From Streptomyces sp. NBC_01276 (GTDB taxonomy: Bacteria; Actinomycetota; Actinomycetes; Streptomycetales; Streptomycetaceae), in contig NZ_CP108442.1 of NCBI RefSeq assembly GCF_041435355.1, forward strand, positions 2,294,001 through 2,358,000: a DNA stretch of 64,000 bases, given 5' to 3'. The notes under the pieces were generated by a model that saw nothing but the letters and a program-made list of their open reading frames with translations, was not told the DNA's origin and did not search any database. Position numbers and translations under genes: made by a program. Shown one piece after another: positions 17,873 to 25,727 of this stretch; positions within the stretch are counted from its first letter, which is position 1; each line of letters begins with the position of its first letter.

Positions 17873-18775
17873 ATGCGTCTTGAGGACAGCAGCAGATCCA
17901 AGCTGGGCCCGCTGCCCAGGCGAGCCGGCTGGCTCACCGGTGGAGCGTTCGCCTCCATCGCGCTGGTGCTGGGCGGCATCGCCTCCCCCGCCGTCGCGGC
18001 GGCGCCCGGGGCGGACGCGCTGGGCGGTGGGGACCACTGCCAGTCGTCCGACTCGCGGTCGAAGGCGGCGCCGTCCGGCGGCGGTGGCGACGACGACTGC
18101 CGCGGCCCGCAGGGCCCGAGGGGCCCCCGCGGCCCGAAGGGCAAGCCGGGCCCGCCCGGCCCCACCGGCCCGACGGGTGCGACGGGTGCGACGGGTGCGA
18201 CGGGTGCGACCGGAGCCACGGGTGCGACGGGTGCCACGGGAGCGACCGGAGCAACTGGAGCCACGGGAGCGACCGGCGCGACCGGCGCAACTGGAGCCAC
18301 AGGTGCGACCGGAGCCACAGGAGCCACCGGACCCAGCGGGTGCGGTAACGGCATCGGCTCGATCCTCTCCAACAGTACCGAGGAATTCAGCGTCTTCCTG
18401 ATCAACGGAGTGGCGTACGGCGGACACCGGGACGACCCCCAGACGGGGCCCTACAAGCGGGAAGACCTCACCACGACCGCGCAGAACCCCGGCTACCCCA
18501 ATCCGTCAACCGTCTGCAGCGCAACCGTGTCGTCCCTGGGCCAGGTGACGAACTTCAAGGTCATGACCACGACCGGGACCGTGTACGAGCTCCAGTGCGC
18601 CTCCAACGGGACGACTCTCGACTGCGGCACTCCCGTCACCAACCTCAAACCCTGGAATCAGGTCGTCATCCAACCGGTGGCCAGCGGACCGTTCCTGAGG
18701 AACGCCGCGCCCAAGCAGCCCGGCTCCGCGAACACGGCGGACAAGGGACCAGCCAAGGGCGGCAAGCGGCCCTGA
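17873..18775 (+). CDS. Secreted collagen-like protein
   Basis: This 300-residue protein has an N-terminal signal peptide (basic RRAGWL, hydrophobic core about 22-38, AVAAA cleavage region about 40-45), then two cysteines (C56, C76) flanking a Gly/Asp linker. A collagen-like stretch covers residues 78-155: eight triplets of [15 protein letters not shown] type, 17 consecutive GAT triplets and a final GPS. A C-terminal globular domain of about 145 residues with paired cysteines may act as a trimerisation or adhesion head. GAGGAG lies 7 nt before the ATG. It is probably exported and surface-exposed or shed. No sortase motif or lipobox is seen. Confidence 0.85.
   Translation: MRLEDSSRSKLGPLPRRAGWLTGGAFASIALVLGGIASPAVAAAPGADALGGGDHCQSSDSRSKAAPSGGGGDDDCRGPQGPRGPRGPKGKPGPPGPTGPTGATGATGATGATGATGATGATGATGATGATGATGATGATGATGATGATGATGPSGCGNGIGSILSNSTEEFSVFLINGVAYGGHRDDPQTGPYKREDLTTTAQNPGYPNPSTVCSATVSSLGQVTNFKVMTTTGTVYELQCASNGTTLDCGTPVTNLKPWNQVVIQPVASGPFLRNAAPKQPGSANTADKGPAKGGKRP
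18176..18328 (+). repeat. (Gly-Ala-Thr)17 coding repeat
   Basis: These are 17 tandem 9-bp units coding Gly-Ala-Thr inside the collagen-like gene. Units vary at third positions (GGT/GGA/GGC, GCG/GCC/GCA, ACG/ACC/ACA/ACT), so the array is an old, selected protein repeat; only the first three units are identical in DNA. Confidence 0.95.
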
Positions 18776-18799
18776 CGCCGGCGGGACCCCGCTGAAGTT

Positions 18800-18826
18800 G
18801 CCGTGCCCGGATCGTCCGGGCACGGC
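18800..18826 (+). terminator. Terminator of the collagen-like gene
   Basis: A perfect 12-bp stem (18800-18811 with 18815-18826) and a 3-nt loop lie 24 nt beyond the stop codon. Confidence 0.75.
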
Positions 18827-18900
18827 ACACTGCCGTGTCCGGCGCCCGGCCCCGCCCCCACCCCGGGGCGGGGCCTTCGGCGTCCGGGCGGCGAACGCCG

Positions 18901-18946
18901 GACGGCCGCCCACCGCACCCGGGTTCGGGTGCGGTGGGCGGCCGTC
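18901..18946 (-). terminator. Terminator of accB-accE
   Basis: A perfect 21-bp stem (18901-18921 with 18926-18946) and a GGTT loop lie 30 nt past the accE stop in the direction of transcription. Together with the hairpin at 18800-18826 it insulates the two convergent units. Confidence 0.78.
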
Positions 18947-18976
18947 GGGCGAAGCGGTGGCGCGGTGGCGGGCCGG

Positions 18977-19177
18977 CTAGCCCTGCCAGCTGTGCGGGGC
19001 CTGGAAGCCGCGGCTGCGCTCCAGGCGGCGCCAGCCGGCCTGGGAGCGGGGGCTGGTGGCGGACTCCTCGGGCGTGGCGGCGGCGCGGGCGAGCAGGATC
19101 GCGGTGATCGCGGCCAGCTCCTCGGGCGCGGCGTTGCCCTTCTCGACCTTCAGCAGGGTGTCGGTGGCGGTGCTCAT
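18977..19177 (-). CDS. accE: Acyl-CoA carboxylase epsilon subunit
   Basis: This 66-residue protein matches the actinobacterial acyl-CoA carboxylase epsilon subunit, a small polypeptide that binds the beta subunit and stimulates the complex. The N-terminal VEKGNAAPEELAAITAILLAR helix followed by SQAGWRRLERSRGF is diagnostic of the family. It lies 23 nt downstream of accB on the same strand, the usual arrangement, and ends before a 21-bp terminator stem. The biotinylated alpha subunit is not in this window. Confidence 0.93.
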   Translation of the reverse strand: MSTATDTLLKVEKGNAAPEELAAITAILLARAAATPEESATSPRSQAGWRRLERSRGFQAPHSWQG

Positions 19178-19200
19178 CGGTGGCAGGTCTCCTTCGCTCG

Positions 19201-20784
19201 TTACTGCGGCGGGTTGCCGTGCTTGCGGGACGGCAGATCGGCGTGCTTCGTGCGGAGCATCGCGAGGGCGCTCACGAGCACCTCGCGGGTCTCGGCGGGG
19301 TCGATGACGTCGTCCACGAGGCCGCGCTCGGCCGCGTAGTACGGGTGCATCAGCTCGGCCTTGTATTCCTTGACCATCCGGGCGCGCATCGCCTCGGGGT
19401 CCTCGGCGTCCGCGATCTGCTTGCGGAAGATGACGTTGGCCGCGCCCTCGGCGCCCATGACGGCGATCTCGTTGGTCGGCCAGGCGTAGGTGAGGTCGGC
19501 ACCGATGGACTGGGAGTCCATGACGATGTACGCGCCGCCGTAGGCCTTGCGCAGGATCAGCGAGATGCGCGGCACGGTGGCGTTGCAGTACGCGTACAGC
19601 AGCTTGGCGCCGTGGCGGATGATGCCGCCGTGCTCCTGGTCGACGCCCGGGAGGAAGCCGGGGACGTCCAGCAGCGTGACGATCGGGATGTTGAAGGCGT
19701 CGCAGAGCTGGACGAACCGCGCGGCCTTCTCGGAGGCGTGGATGTCCAGGACGCCGGCGAGGTGGCCGGGCTGGTTGGCGACGATGCCGACGACCTGGCC
19801 GTCCAGCCGCGCGAGGGCGCAGATGATGTTGCGGGCCCAGCGCTCGTGGATCTCCAGGACGTCGCCGTCGTCGACGAGCTCCTCGATGACCTTGAGCATG
19901 TCGTACGGGCGGTTGCCGTCGGCCGGGACCAGGTCCAGCAGGACGTCGGAGCGACGGTCCTTCGGGTCGTCGGTCTCGTGGACCGGCGGGTTCTCACGGT
20001 TGTTGGAGGGCAGCATCGTGATGAGGTAGCGGACCTCGGAGATGCAGGTCTCCTCGTCGTCGTACGCGAAGTGCGCGACGCCCGAGGTCTCGGCGTGCAC
20101 GTCCGCGCCGCCGAGGCCGTTCTGGGTGATCTCCTCGCCGGTCACCGCGCGGACCACGTCCGGGCCGGTGATGAACATCTGCGAGGTGTCGCGGACCATG
20201 AAGACGAAGTCCGTGAGCGCCGGGGAGTACGCGGCGCCGCCGGCGCAGGGGCCGAGCATGACCGAGATCTGCGGGATGACGCCCGAGGCCTTGGTGTTGC
20301 GCTGGAAGATGCCGCCGTACCCGGCGAGCGCGGAGACGCCCTCCTGGATGCGGGCGCCCGCGCCGTCGTTGAGGGAGACCAGCGGGGCACCGGCCGCGAT
20401 GGCCATGTCCATGATCTTGTGGATCTTCGTGGCGTGGGCCTCGCCCAGCGCCCCGCCGAAGATGCGGAAGTCGTGGGCGTAGACGAAGACCGTGCGGCCC
20501 TCGACGGTGCCCCAGCCGGTGATGACACCGTCGGTGTAGGGCTTCTTGGCCTCCAGGCCGAAGCCGGTGGCCCGGTGCCTGCGGAGCTGCTCGACCTCCT
20601 TGAAGGAACCCTCGTCGAGCAGGAGCGCGATGCGCTCGCGGGCGGTCAGCTTGCCCTTGGCGTGCTGCGCTTCGGTCGCCCGGTCGCTGGGGCCGCGCCG
20701 GGCGTCCTCGCGGAGGGAGTGCAGCTCGGCCACGCGCCCGCGGGCGTCCGTCGGCTCGCTCGGAGTCTGGTCCACAACGGTCAT
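19201..20784 (-). CDS. accB: Acyl-CoA carboxylase beta subunit (carboxyltransferase)
   Basis: The 527-residue biotin-dependent carboxyltransferase transfers CO2 from biotinylated AccA to acetyl- or propionyl-CoA, giving malonyl- and methylmalonyl-CoA for fatty acid and polyketide synthesis. The N-terminal half has the acyl-CoA site (GGALGEAHATKIHKIMDMA, GAGARIQEG, GPCAGGAAYSPALTDF) and the C-terminal half the biotin pocket (FLPGVDQEHGGIIRHGAKLL, KAYGGAYIVM). AAGGT lies 8 nt before the ATG. Substrate preference depends on one active-site residue that I cannot assign without an alignment. It forms an operon with accE. Confidence 0.95.
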   Translation of the reverse strand: MTVVDQTPSEPTDARGRVAELHSLREDARRGPSDRATEAQHAKGKLTARERIALLLDEGSFKEVEQLRRHRATGFGLEAKKPYTDGVITGWGTVEGRTVFVYAHDFRIFGGALGEAHATKIHKIMDMAIAAGAPLVSLNDGAGARIQEGVSALAGYGGIFQRNTKASGVIPQISVMLGPCAGGAAYSPALTDFVFMVRDTSQMFITGPDVVRAVTGEEITQNGLGGADVHAETSGVAHFAYDDEETCISEVRYLITMLPSNNRENPPVHETDDPKDRRSDVLLDLVPADGNRPYDMLKVIEELVDDGDVLEIHERWARNIICALARLDGQVVGIVANQPGHLAGVLDIHASEKAARFVQLCDAFNIPIVTLLDVPGFLPGVDQEHGGIIRHGAKLLYAYCNATVPRISLILRKAYGGAYIVMDSQSIGADLTYAWPTNEIAVMGAEGAANVIFRKQIADAEDPEAMRARMVKEYKAELMHPYYAAERGLVDDVIDPAETREVLVSALAMLRTKHADLPSRKHGNPPQ

Positions 20785-20914
20785 GTACCGACCTTACGAA
20801 GCCCGGCCATGAAAACCCTCCGTTGGTTCTACACAGTCTCGGGCCCCATCCGCTGTACGGGCCGGACAGAACCTCCGAAGGATGTACGGACTCCCCCAGT
20901 GGGGACCATTGGGC

Positions 20915-20933
20915 TTTGTGGGAGTCCCACAAA
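20915..20933. promoter_or_regulatory. 19-bp palindrome between accB and the yceI-like gene
   Basis: TTTGTGGGA (20915-20923) and TCCCACAAA (20925-20933) form a perfect palindrome around a single G, centred 140 nt upstream of accB and about 119 nt upstream of the divergent gene. The size and symmetry fit a dimeric repressor site. Confidence 0.5.
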
Positions 20934-20958
20934 ACGGCCCCCTTCGACCCAGAGGAAG

Positions 20959-21007
20959 TTGAAATTTGAACGGAATGGCTCTAGTCTCGCTCTAGTTGAA
21001 GTTTCAA
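20959..21007 (+). promoter_or_regulatory. Promoter and operator of the YceI-family gene
   Basis: TTGAAA (20959-20964), a 17-nt spacer and TAGTCT (20982-20987) match a vegetative promoter. TTGAAGTTTCAA (20996-21007), a perfect inverted repeat TTGAA-GT-TTCAA, covers the likely transcription start, and a related TTGAAATTTGAA overlaps the -35. This is the layout of a repressed promoter; AT-rich palindromes of this kind are common for MarR-family repressors. Confidence 0.5.
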
Positions 21008-21042
21008 GCAATTTCTTCGCAGAACCTTCCGAGGAGGAAGCC

Positions 21043-21645
21043 ATGGGTCTCTTCACCCGCCGCAGCCAGACCACCCCCGTCGCCACGCTCGACGTGGACC
21101 CGGCGCTCGCCGCCCTCACCGGCGACTACACGATCGACGCCGGCCACAGCAGCATCGGCTTCACCGTGCGCCACGCCATGGTGACCAACGTCCGCGGCAG
21201 CTTCACCGAGCACGAGGGCACGCTGCACCTCGACGGCGCGGACCCCTCCCGGTCCACGGCCGCCATCGACGTCACGATCGCCTCCGTCGGCACGGGCATC
21301 GCCGACCGCGACGCGCACCTGCGGGGCGCCGACTTCTTCGACGCCGAACGCTTCCCCCTGATGCGCTTCCGCTCCACCTCGGCGCAGCGCGTCGGCGGTG
21401 ACACGTACCGGATCACCGGCGAGCTGACGATCAAGGACGTCACGCGCCCGCTCTCCATCGACCTGGAGTTCGCGGGCAGTGCGACCGACGTCTACGGCAA
21501 CGAGCGCGTCGGCTTCGAGGGCTCGGCCGAGATCCTCCGCTCCGACTGGGGTCTGACCTGGAACGCGGCACTGGAGGCCGGTGGCGTGATGGTCAGCGAC
21601 AAGGTGAAGCTGACCTTCGACATCTCGGCGATCAAGCAGGCCTAG
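21043..21645 (+). CDS. YceI-family protein
   Basis: The 200-residue protein belongs to the YceI family, a lipocalin-like barrel that binds amphiphilic isoprenoids such as polyprenols. Typical segments are GDYTIDAGHSSIGFTVRHAMVTNVRGSF (about 27-54), the RGADFFDAERFPLMRFRST strand pair and the SDWGLTWN region. An extra 25 residues precede the domain and there is no signal peptide, so it is probably cytoplasmic. GAGGAGG directly precedes the ATG. It is divergent from accB. Confidence 0.92.
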   Translation: MGLFTRRSQTTPVATLDVDPALAALTGDYTIDAGHSSIGFTVRHAMVTNVRGSFTEHEGTLHLDGADPSRSTAAIDVTIASVGTGIADRDAHLRGADFFDAERFPLMRFRSTSAQRVGGDTYRITGELTIKDVTRPLSIDLEFAGSATDVYGNERVGFEGSAEILRSDWGLTWNAALEAGGVMVSDKVKLTFDISAIKQA

Positions 21646-21676
21646 GTCCTGCCGAACGGCTCCGGGCCGGGGGCGA

Positions 21677-23023
21677 CTACCAGTCGCCCCCTCCGTCGAA
21701 GCCCCCACCGCCGTCGAAGCCGCCCCCGCCGCCGAAGTCCCCGCCGCCGAAGTCGGACGGGTTGAAGTCCGCCCCGGAGACGTCGCCCCCCTCGAACCCG
21801 GAGCCCATGCCACCGCCGAAATCGGAGGCGTAGGCGGGAGTGGACATCATCGAACCGAGCATCGTGCCCATCAGCAGGCCGGGCAGGATGCCGCCGCCGA
21901 AGTAGCCGCCGGCCCAGGGACCGTACGCCGGGCCGGCGTCGTAGTAGGGGCGCGGCCCGTGCTCGGTGTCGACGGTGCGGACCGCCGGGTCCAGGCCGTC
22001 ACGCAGCCGTACGGCGTCCGCCGCGCAGACCGGAACCGTACGCGGTGCCCCGCCGGCCGGCGCCCAGGCAGCGTCCTCGCTGCTCGGGCCGTGGCGCGGG
22101 TCGAAGAAGCAGGGCGAACGCCGCTCCGGCAGGGGCCGGCCCTGACGGCGCGCGTCGAGGCGGGCCAGCGCGAAGCGGCCGTCCTCCAGCGCCTGGGTCA
22201 CGCCCTGGACCTCCTCCGGGCGCTGCACGGAGGCCATGATCTGCTTGGCCTTCTCGTAGGAGTCCAGGCCCTGCGCGTAGTCCGACCGCATCGCGTCGTC
22301 GGCGCCGGGCTCGCCCGGGTGGAAGTCGAGGCGGTCGAGTTCCTCGCCGAATGCGGTGATGTCCTCGTCCACGACCACGCTCAGGCGGGCGATGGCCTCA
22401 CGGCGGGCCTCCTCCTTCCGCCGGCGGTTGCGCTTCACCAGCGCGTACGCACCGCCGCCGCCGACCAGCGCGACCGCCCCGAGGCCGATCAGCGCGCCGG
22501 TGGGAAAGGCGTCGTCCGCGGCGGCGCCGCCCCAGGAGGCCGGGGCTCCGCCCTTGACCTGGGTGAGGGCCTGGTCGACGAAGTTGTTGAGCTGGGTGTT
22601 CGCGTCCACCGGGGTGCCGGTCTTGACGGCGTCGGTGAGGTTGCGGACGGCGTTGCCGGACATCACGGTCCGGTCGGCGCCGGCCTTGAAGCCGTCGCCG
22701 AGGCGGACCGCGTACAGACCGGTGACCCCGGTCTCGGCCCGGACGGCGCCGAGCACCTTGTCCTGCGGGAACTCGGCCGTGTTCGGGAGCACGGCGACGA
22801 ACACCGGCTTGCCCGCGTCCTTGATCTTCTTGGCCAGCGCGTCGGCCTGGCTCTGGGACAACTGCGCCCGCGCCCCGGGGTCCACGTAGACGGGCCCCTT
22901 CTTCAGGGCCTCCCCGACGGCGGAAACCCCGGTGGCCGCCGACGCCTGCGGGGCGACCACGAGAGCGGTCGCCGACAGGGCCAGCAGCAGGCCGGAAAAC
23001 ACGGAAATCAGCCTGGTCCTCAT
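21677..23023 (-). CDS. Secreted/membrane protein with TPM-like domain and Gly-rich tail
   Basis: This 448-residue protein has a signal peptide (hydrophobic about 6-22, ASA site near 30) and an extracytoplasmic alpha/beta domain (about 35-150; LSQSQADALAKKIKDAGKPVFVAVLP) that resembles the TPM fold of phosphatase-like or stress-related membrane proteins. One TM follows (about 174-192), then a basic stop-transfer RNRRRKEEARRE, a cytoplasmic helical part and a Gly/Asp/Phe-rich C terminus (GGGDFGGGGGFDGGG). I chose ATG at 23023; a TTG two codons upstream is possible. The function is unknown. Confidence 0.72.
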   Translation of the reverse strand: MRTRLISVFSGLLLALSATALVVAPQASAATGVSAVGEALKKGPVYVDPGARAQLSQSQADALAKKIKDAGKPVFVAVLPNTAEFPQDKVLGAVRAETGVTGLYAVRLGDGFKAGADRTVMSGNAVRNLTDAVKTGTPVDANTQLNNFVDQALTQVKGGAPASWGGAAADDAFPTGALIGLGAVALVGGGGAYALVKRNRRRKEEARREAIARLSVVVDEDITAFGEELDRLDFHPGEPGADDAMRSDYAQGLDSYEKAKQIMASVQRPEEVQGVTQALEDGRFALARLDARRQGRPLPERRSPCFFDPRHGPSSEDAAWAPAGGAPRTVPVCAADAVRLRDGLDPAVRTVDTEHGPRPYYDAGPAYGPWAGGYFGGGILPGLLMGTMLGSMMSTPAYASDFGGGMGSGFEGGDVSGADFNPSDFGGGDFGGGGGFDGGGGFDGGGDW

Positions 23024-23119
23024 GCACAAGACGCTACCCGAACGGGACTTTTCCTGTGTGAGCTGGACATAAAGGAAGTCCTGCGACCCCGCAACCCGGC
23101 ATCCGGCCCCCGGGGACGC

Positions 23120-24742
23120 CTACTCCGCCGGTTCGACGCCCGCGCGCAGGAGGCCGAAGGTGAAGGCGTCCTCCAGGGCCTGCCAGGACGCGGCGATCAC
23201 GTTCTCGGCGACACCGACCGTGGCCCACTCCCGGGTGCCGTCCGTCGTGGAGATCAGGACGCGGGTCGTGGACTCCGTACCGTGCTTGCCCTCCAGGATG
23301 CGGACCTTGTAGTCGATGAGCTCGAACTTGGCGAGCTGCGGGTAGAAGCGTTCCAGGGCCACGCGCAGGGCCCGGTCCAGGGCGTTGACGGGACCGTTGC
23401 CCTCCGCCGTGGCGACGATCCGCTCGCCCTTGGCCCACAGCTTGACCGTGGCCTCGTTGGCGTGGGTACCGTCGGGGCGGTCCTCGACGATCGCGCGCCA
23501 GGACTCCGTACGGAAGTACTTGCGCGCCCGGCCCTCGACCTCGGCGCGCAGCAGCAGCTCGAAGGAGGCGTCGGCGGCCTCGTAGGTGTAGCCCTGGAGC
23601 TCCCGCTCCTTGACCCGCTCGACGACCCGGGAGATCAGCGCGCGGTCCCCTCCGAGGTCGACGCCGAGCTCCTTGCCCTTGAGCTCGATGGAGGCCCGGC
23701 CGGCCATGTCGGAGACCAGCATCCGCATGGTGTTGCCGACCCGCTCCGGGTCGATGTGCTGGTAGAGGTCGGGGTCGACCTTGATGGCCGAGGCGTGCAG
23801 TCCCGCCTTGTGCGCGAAGGCCGAGACGCCCACGTAGGGCTGGTGCGTGGAGGGGGTGAGGTTGACGACCTCGGCGATGGCGTGCGAGATGCGGGTCATC
23901 TCGGCCAGGGCGCCCTCGGGGAGCACCTTGCGGCCGTACTTGATCTCCAGCGCGGCGACCACGGGGAAGAGGTTGGCGTTGCCGACGCGCTCGCCGTAGC
24001 CGTTCGCGGTGCACTGCACGTGCGTGGCGCCCGCGTCGACCGCGGCCAGGGTGTTGGCGACGGCGCAGCCCGTGTCGTCCTGGGCGTGGATGCCGAGGCG
24101 GGCCCCGGTGTCCGCGATGACCGTCGCGACGACGGCGGTGACCTGGGCGGGGAGCATGCCGCCGTTGGTGTCGCAGAGGATGACGACATCGGCGCCGGCC
24201 TCGTGCGCGGTGCGGACCACGGACTTGGCGTACTCGGCGTTGGCGCGGTAGCCGTCGAAGAAGTGCTCGCAGTCGACGAAGACGCGGCGGCCCTGGGCGA
24301 CGAGGTGCGAGACGGTGTCCCGGACCATCTCCAGGTTCTCTTCGAGGGTGGTGCGCAGCGCGAGTTCGACGTGCCGGTCGTGGGACTTGGCGACCAGGGT
24401 GATCACCGGGGCGCCGGATTCCAGGAGGGCGCGGACCTGCGGGTCCGCGGCGGCGGAACCGCCGGCCCGGCGGGTGGCGCCGAAGGCGACGAGCTGGGCG
24501 TTCTTGAAGTCGATCTCGGCGCGGGCGCGGGCGAAGAACTCGGTGTCGCGGGGGTTGGCGCCGGGCCAGCCGCCCTCGATGAAGCCCACGCCGAAGTCGT
24601 CCAGGTGCCGTGCGATGGTCAGCTTGTCCGCGACCGTGAGGTTGATGCCCTCACGCTGGGCGCCGTCGCGCAGGGTGGTGTCGAAGACGTGGAAGCTGTC
24701 ATCGAGGGCCGCTGTCGGCTCCGTCGCCTCTGTCGTCGTCAT
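23120..24742 (-). CDS. cimA: (R)-citramalate synthase
   Basis: The 540-residue enzyme condenses pyruvate and acetyl-CoA to citramalate, the threonine-independent entry into isoleucine synthesis. The TIM-barrel catalytic domain shows DTTLRDGAQREG (about 20-31), HAQDDTGCAVANTLAAVDAGATHVQ and NGYGERVGNANLFPV. A LeuA-type C-terminal dimer domain (about 410-530) probably gives feedback control. The length and the insert between the domains fit CimA and not LeuA. With ilvBNC, ilvE and leuB also present, this window carries most of a branched-chain pathway. Confidence 0.9.
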   Translation of the reverse strand: MTTTEATEPTAALDDSFHVFDTTLRDGAQREGINLTVADKLTIARHLDDFGVGFIEGGWPGANPRDTEFFARARAEIDFKNAQLVAFGATRRAGGSAAADPQVRALLESGAPVITLVAKSHDRHVELALRTTLEENLEMVRDTVSHLVAQGRRVFVDCEHFFDGYRANAEYAKSVVRTAHEAGADVVILCDTNGGMLPAQVTAVVATVIADTGARLGIHAQDDTGCAVANTLAAVDAGATHVQCTANGYGERVGNANLFPVVAALEIKYGRKVLPEGALAEMTRISHAIAEVVNLTPSTHQPYVGVSAFAHKAGLHASAIKVDPDLYQHIDPERVGNTMRMLVSDMAGRASIELKGKELGVDLGGDRALISRVVERVKERELQGYTYEAADASFELLLRAEVEGRARKYFRTESWRAIVEDRPDGTHANEATVKLWAKGERIVATAEGNGPVNALDRALRVALERFYPQLAKFELIDYKVRILEGKHGTESTTRVLISTTDGTREWATVGVAENVIAASWQALEDAFTFGLLRAGVEPAE

Positions 24743-24840
24743 GCTGATCTGACTCCTGTCGGATGAGTGGTTCCGGAAGCCCGGGATCCACTGCCCCCAT
24801 CATCGCGCGCTGCCGCCCGGCGTGTTTTTGGAGCCGGGAA

Positions 24841-24872
24841 ACGAAAAGACCCCTCGCGGGTGCGAGAGGTCT
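24841..24872 (-). terminator. Hairpin with T-run in the cimA leader (candidate attenuator)
   Basis: AGACCTCTCGC (24872-24862) pairs with GCGAGGGGTCT (24857-24847), one G-U, followed by TTTT on the minus strand, 100 nt upstream of cimA. An upstream copy AAGACCTTCGCG (24915-24904) can pair with the 3' arm instead, so two exclusive folds are possible. The alternative is a plain terminator for the upstream TetR gene, which ends 200 nt away. Confidence 0.5.
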
Positions 24873-24923
24873 GCGCGCGGGTCTGAGGCACGGTGGCCGC
24901 TGCCGCGAAGGTCTTCCACGGTT

Positions 24924-24965
24924 TCAGCGGTCACAGAGGACCGGCGCGCTGCTGTCCATAATCAT
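24924..24965 (-). CDS. Possible leader peptide upstream of cimA
   Basis: A 13-codon frame, MIMDSSAPVLCDR, ends 51 nt before the attenuator-like hairpin. It holds only one Ile, one Val and one Leu and has no clear ribosome site, so the case is weaker than for the ilvB leader peptide, which is also 13 codons long. Confidence 0.25.
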   Translation of the reverse strand: MIMDSSAPVLCDR

Positions 24966-25068
24966 GAGCTGAGCAGGCACGCTCGCAGTGTGCCACACAG
25001 CCCGTCACCCGTGGACGCCGGTCTCAGCATCCGGGCAGCCCCGTCCGGCAGCCGGGCCGGCCGCCCGG

Positions 25069-25689
25069 TCAGGCCTGCGCCACCAGGGCTTCCGTGAGGT
25101 ACTCGGCCACGTGTTCGAGGATGTCCTCGCGCCCGATCCCCGGCAGTCCGACGGCCAGCTGGATGCTGAAGCCGTCGAGCAGGGCCCGCAGGCGGGCCGC
25201 GACGCGTTCGGCGTCCACGGGGCGGAACTCCCCGCGCGAGATGCCCTCGGCGAGGAGGGCGACCAGGTCGCGGTGCCAGGCGCCCTCGATGGCGGCCTGC
25301 CGTTCGCGTTCCTGGGGCCCGGCGTTCTGGGAGCGGTTCCAGACCTCCAGCCACAGGGTCCAGTGCGGGTCCCGGGGGCCGTCGGGCACGTAGAGGTCCA
25401 CGTAGGCCCCGATGCGGGCGCGTGCCGTGCCGGGACGGGACAGCAGGGCGCGCCGTTCGGTGCCCAGCGCCGCCTCGCTCCACTCCAGGGTCCGCAGCAG
25501 GAGTTCGTCCTTGCTGCCGAAGTAGTAGAGGAGGTGGCCGCTGCTCATGCCGACCTGGCGGCCGAGGCCGGCCATGGTCAGGCCGTCCAGTCCGCGCTCG
25601 GCGATCGTGGCCATGGCGGCGACGAGTACGTCCTCGCGCGGGGGCGCGTTCTTGCGCGCCGCCCGTACCGGTACTCCACCCGCCACCAT
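25069..25689 (-). CDS. TetR-family regulator
   Basis: The 206-residue protein has an N-terminal TetR HTH (LTMAGLGRQVGMSSGHLLYYFGSKDELL, about 35-62) and a helical ligand domain of the BetI-like C-terminal type. I chose ATG at 25689, with AAGGAG 6 nt upstream; the GTG five codons earlier would put that site inside the gene. It follows agmatine deiminase by 38 nt in the same direction as ureAB-ureC, so it is probably the local regulator. The inverted repeats at 29276-29294 and 29347-29361 are its best candidate sites. Confidence 0.85.
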   Translation of the reverse strand: MVAGGVPVRAARKNAPPREDVLVAAMATIAERGLDGLTMAGLGRQVGMSSGHLLYYFGSKDELLLRTLEWSEAALGTERRALLSRPGTARARIGAYVDLYVPDGPRDPHWTLWLEVWNRSQNAGPQERERQAAIEGAWHRDLVALLAEGISRGEFRPVDAERVAARLRALLDGFSIQLAVGLPGIGREDILEHVAEYLTEALVAQA

Positions 25690-25727
25690 GGGCCACTCCT
25701 TCACGAGGTTCGCCGGCGGTCCGTGGG

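Noticed and set aside
17674..18405. N-terminal extension of the glycosyltransferase with a (Pro-Val-Ala)n run
   Set aside because: It is the antisense reading of the collagen GAT repeat; the enzyme starts at 17673.
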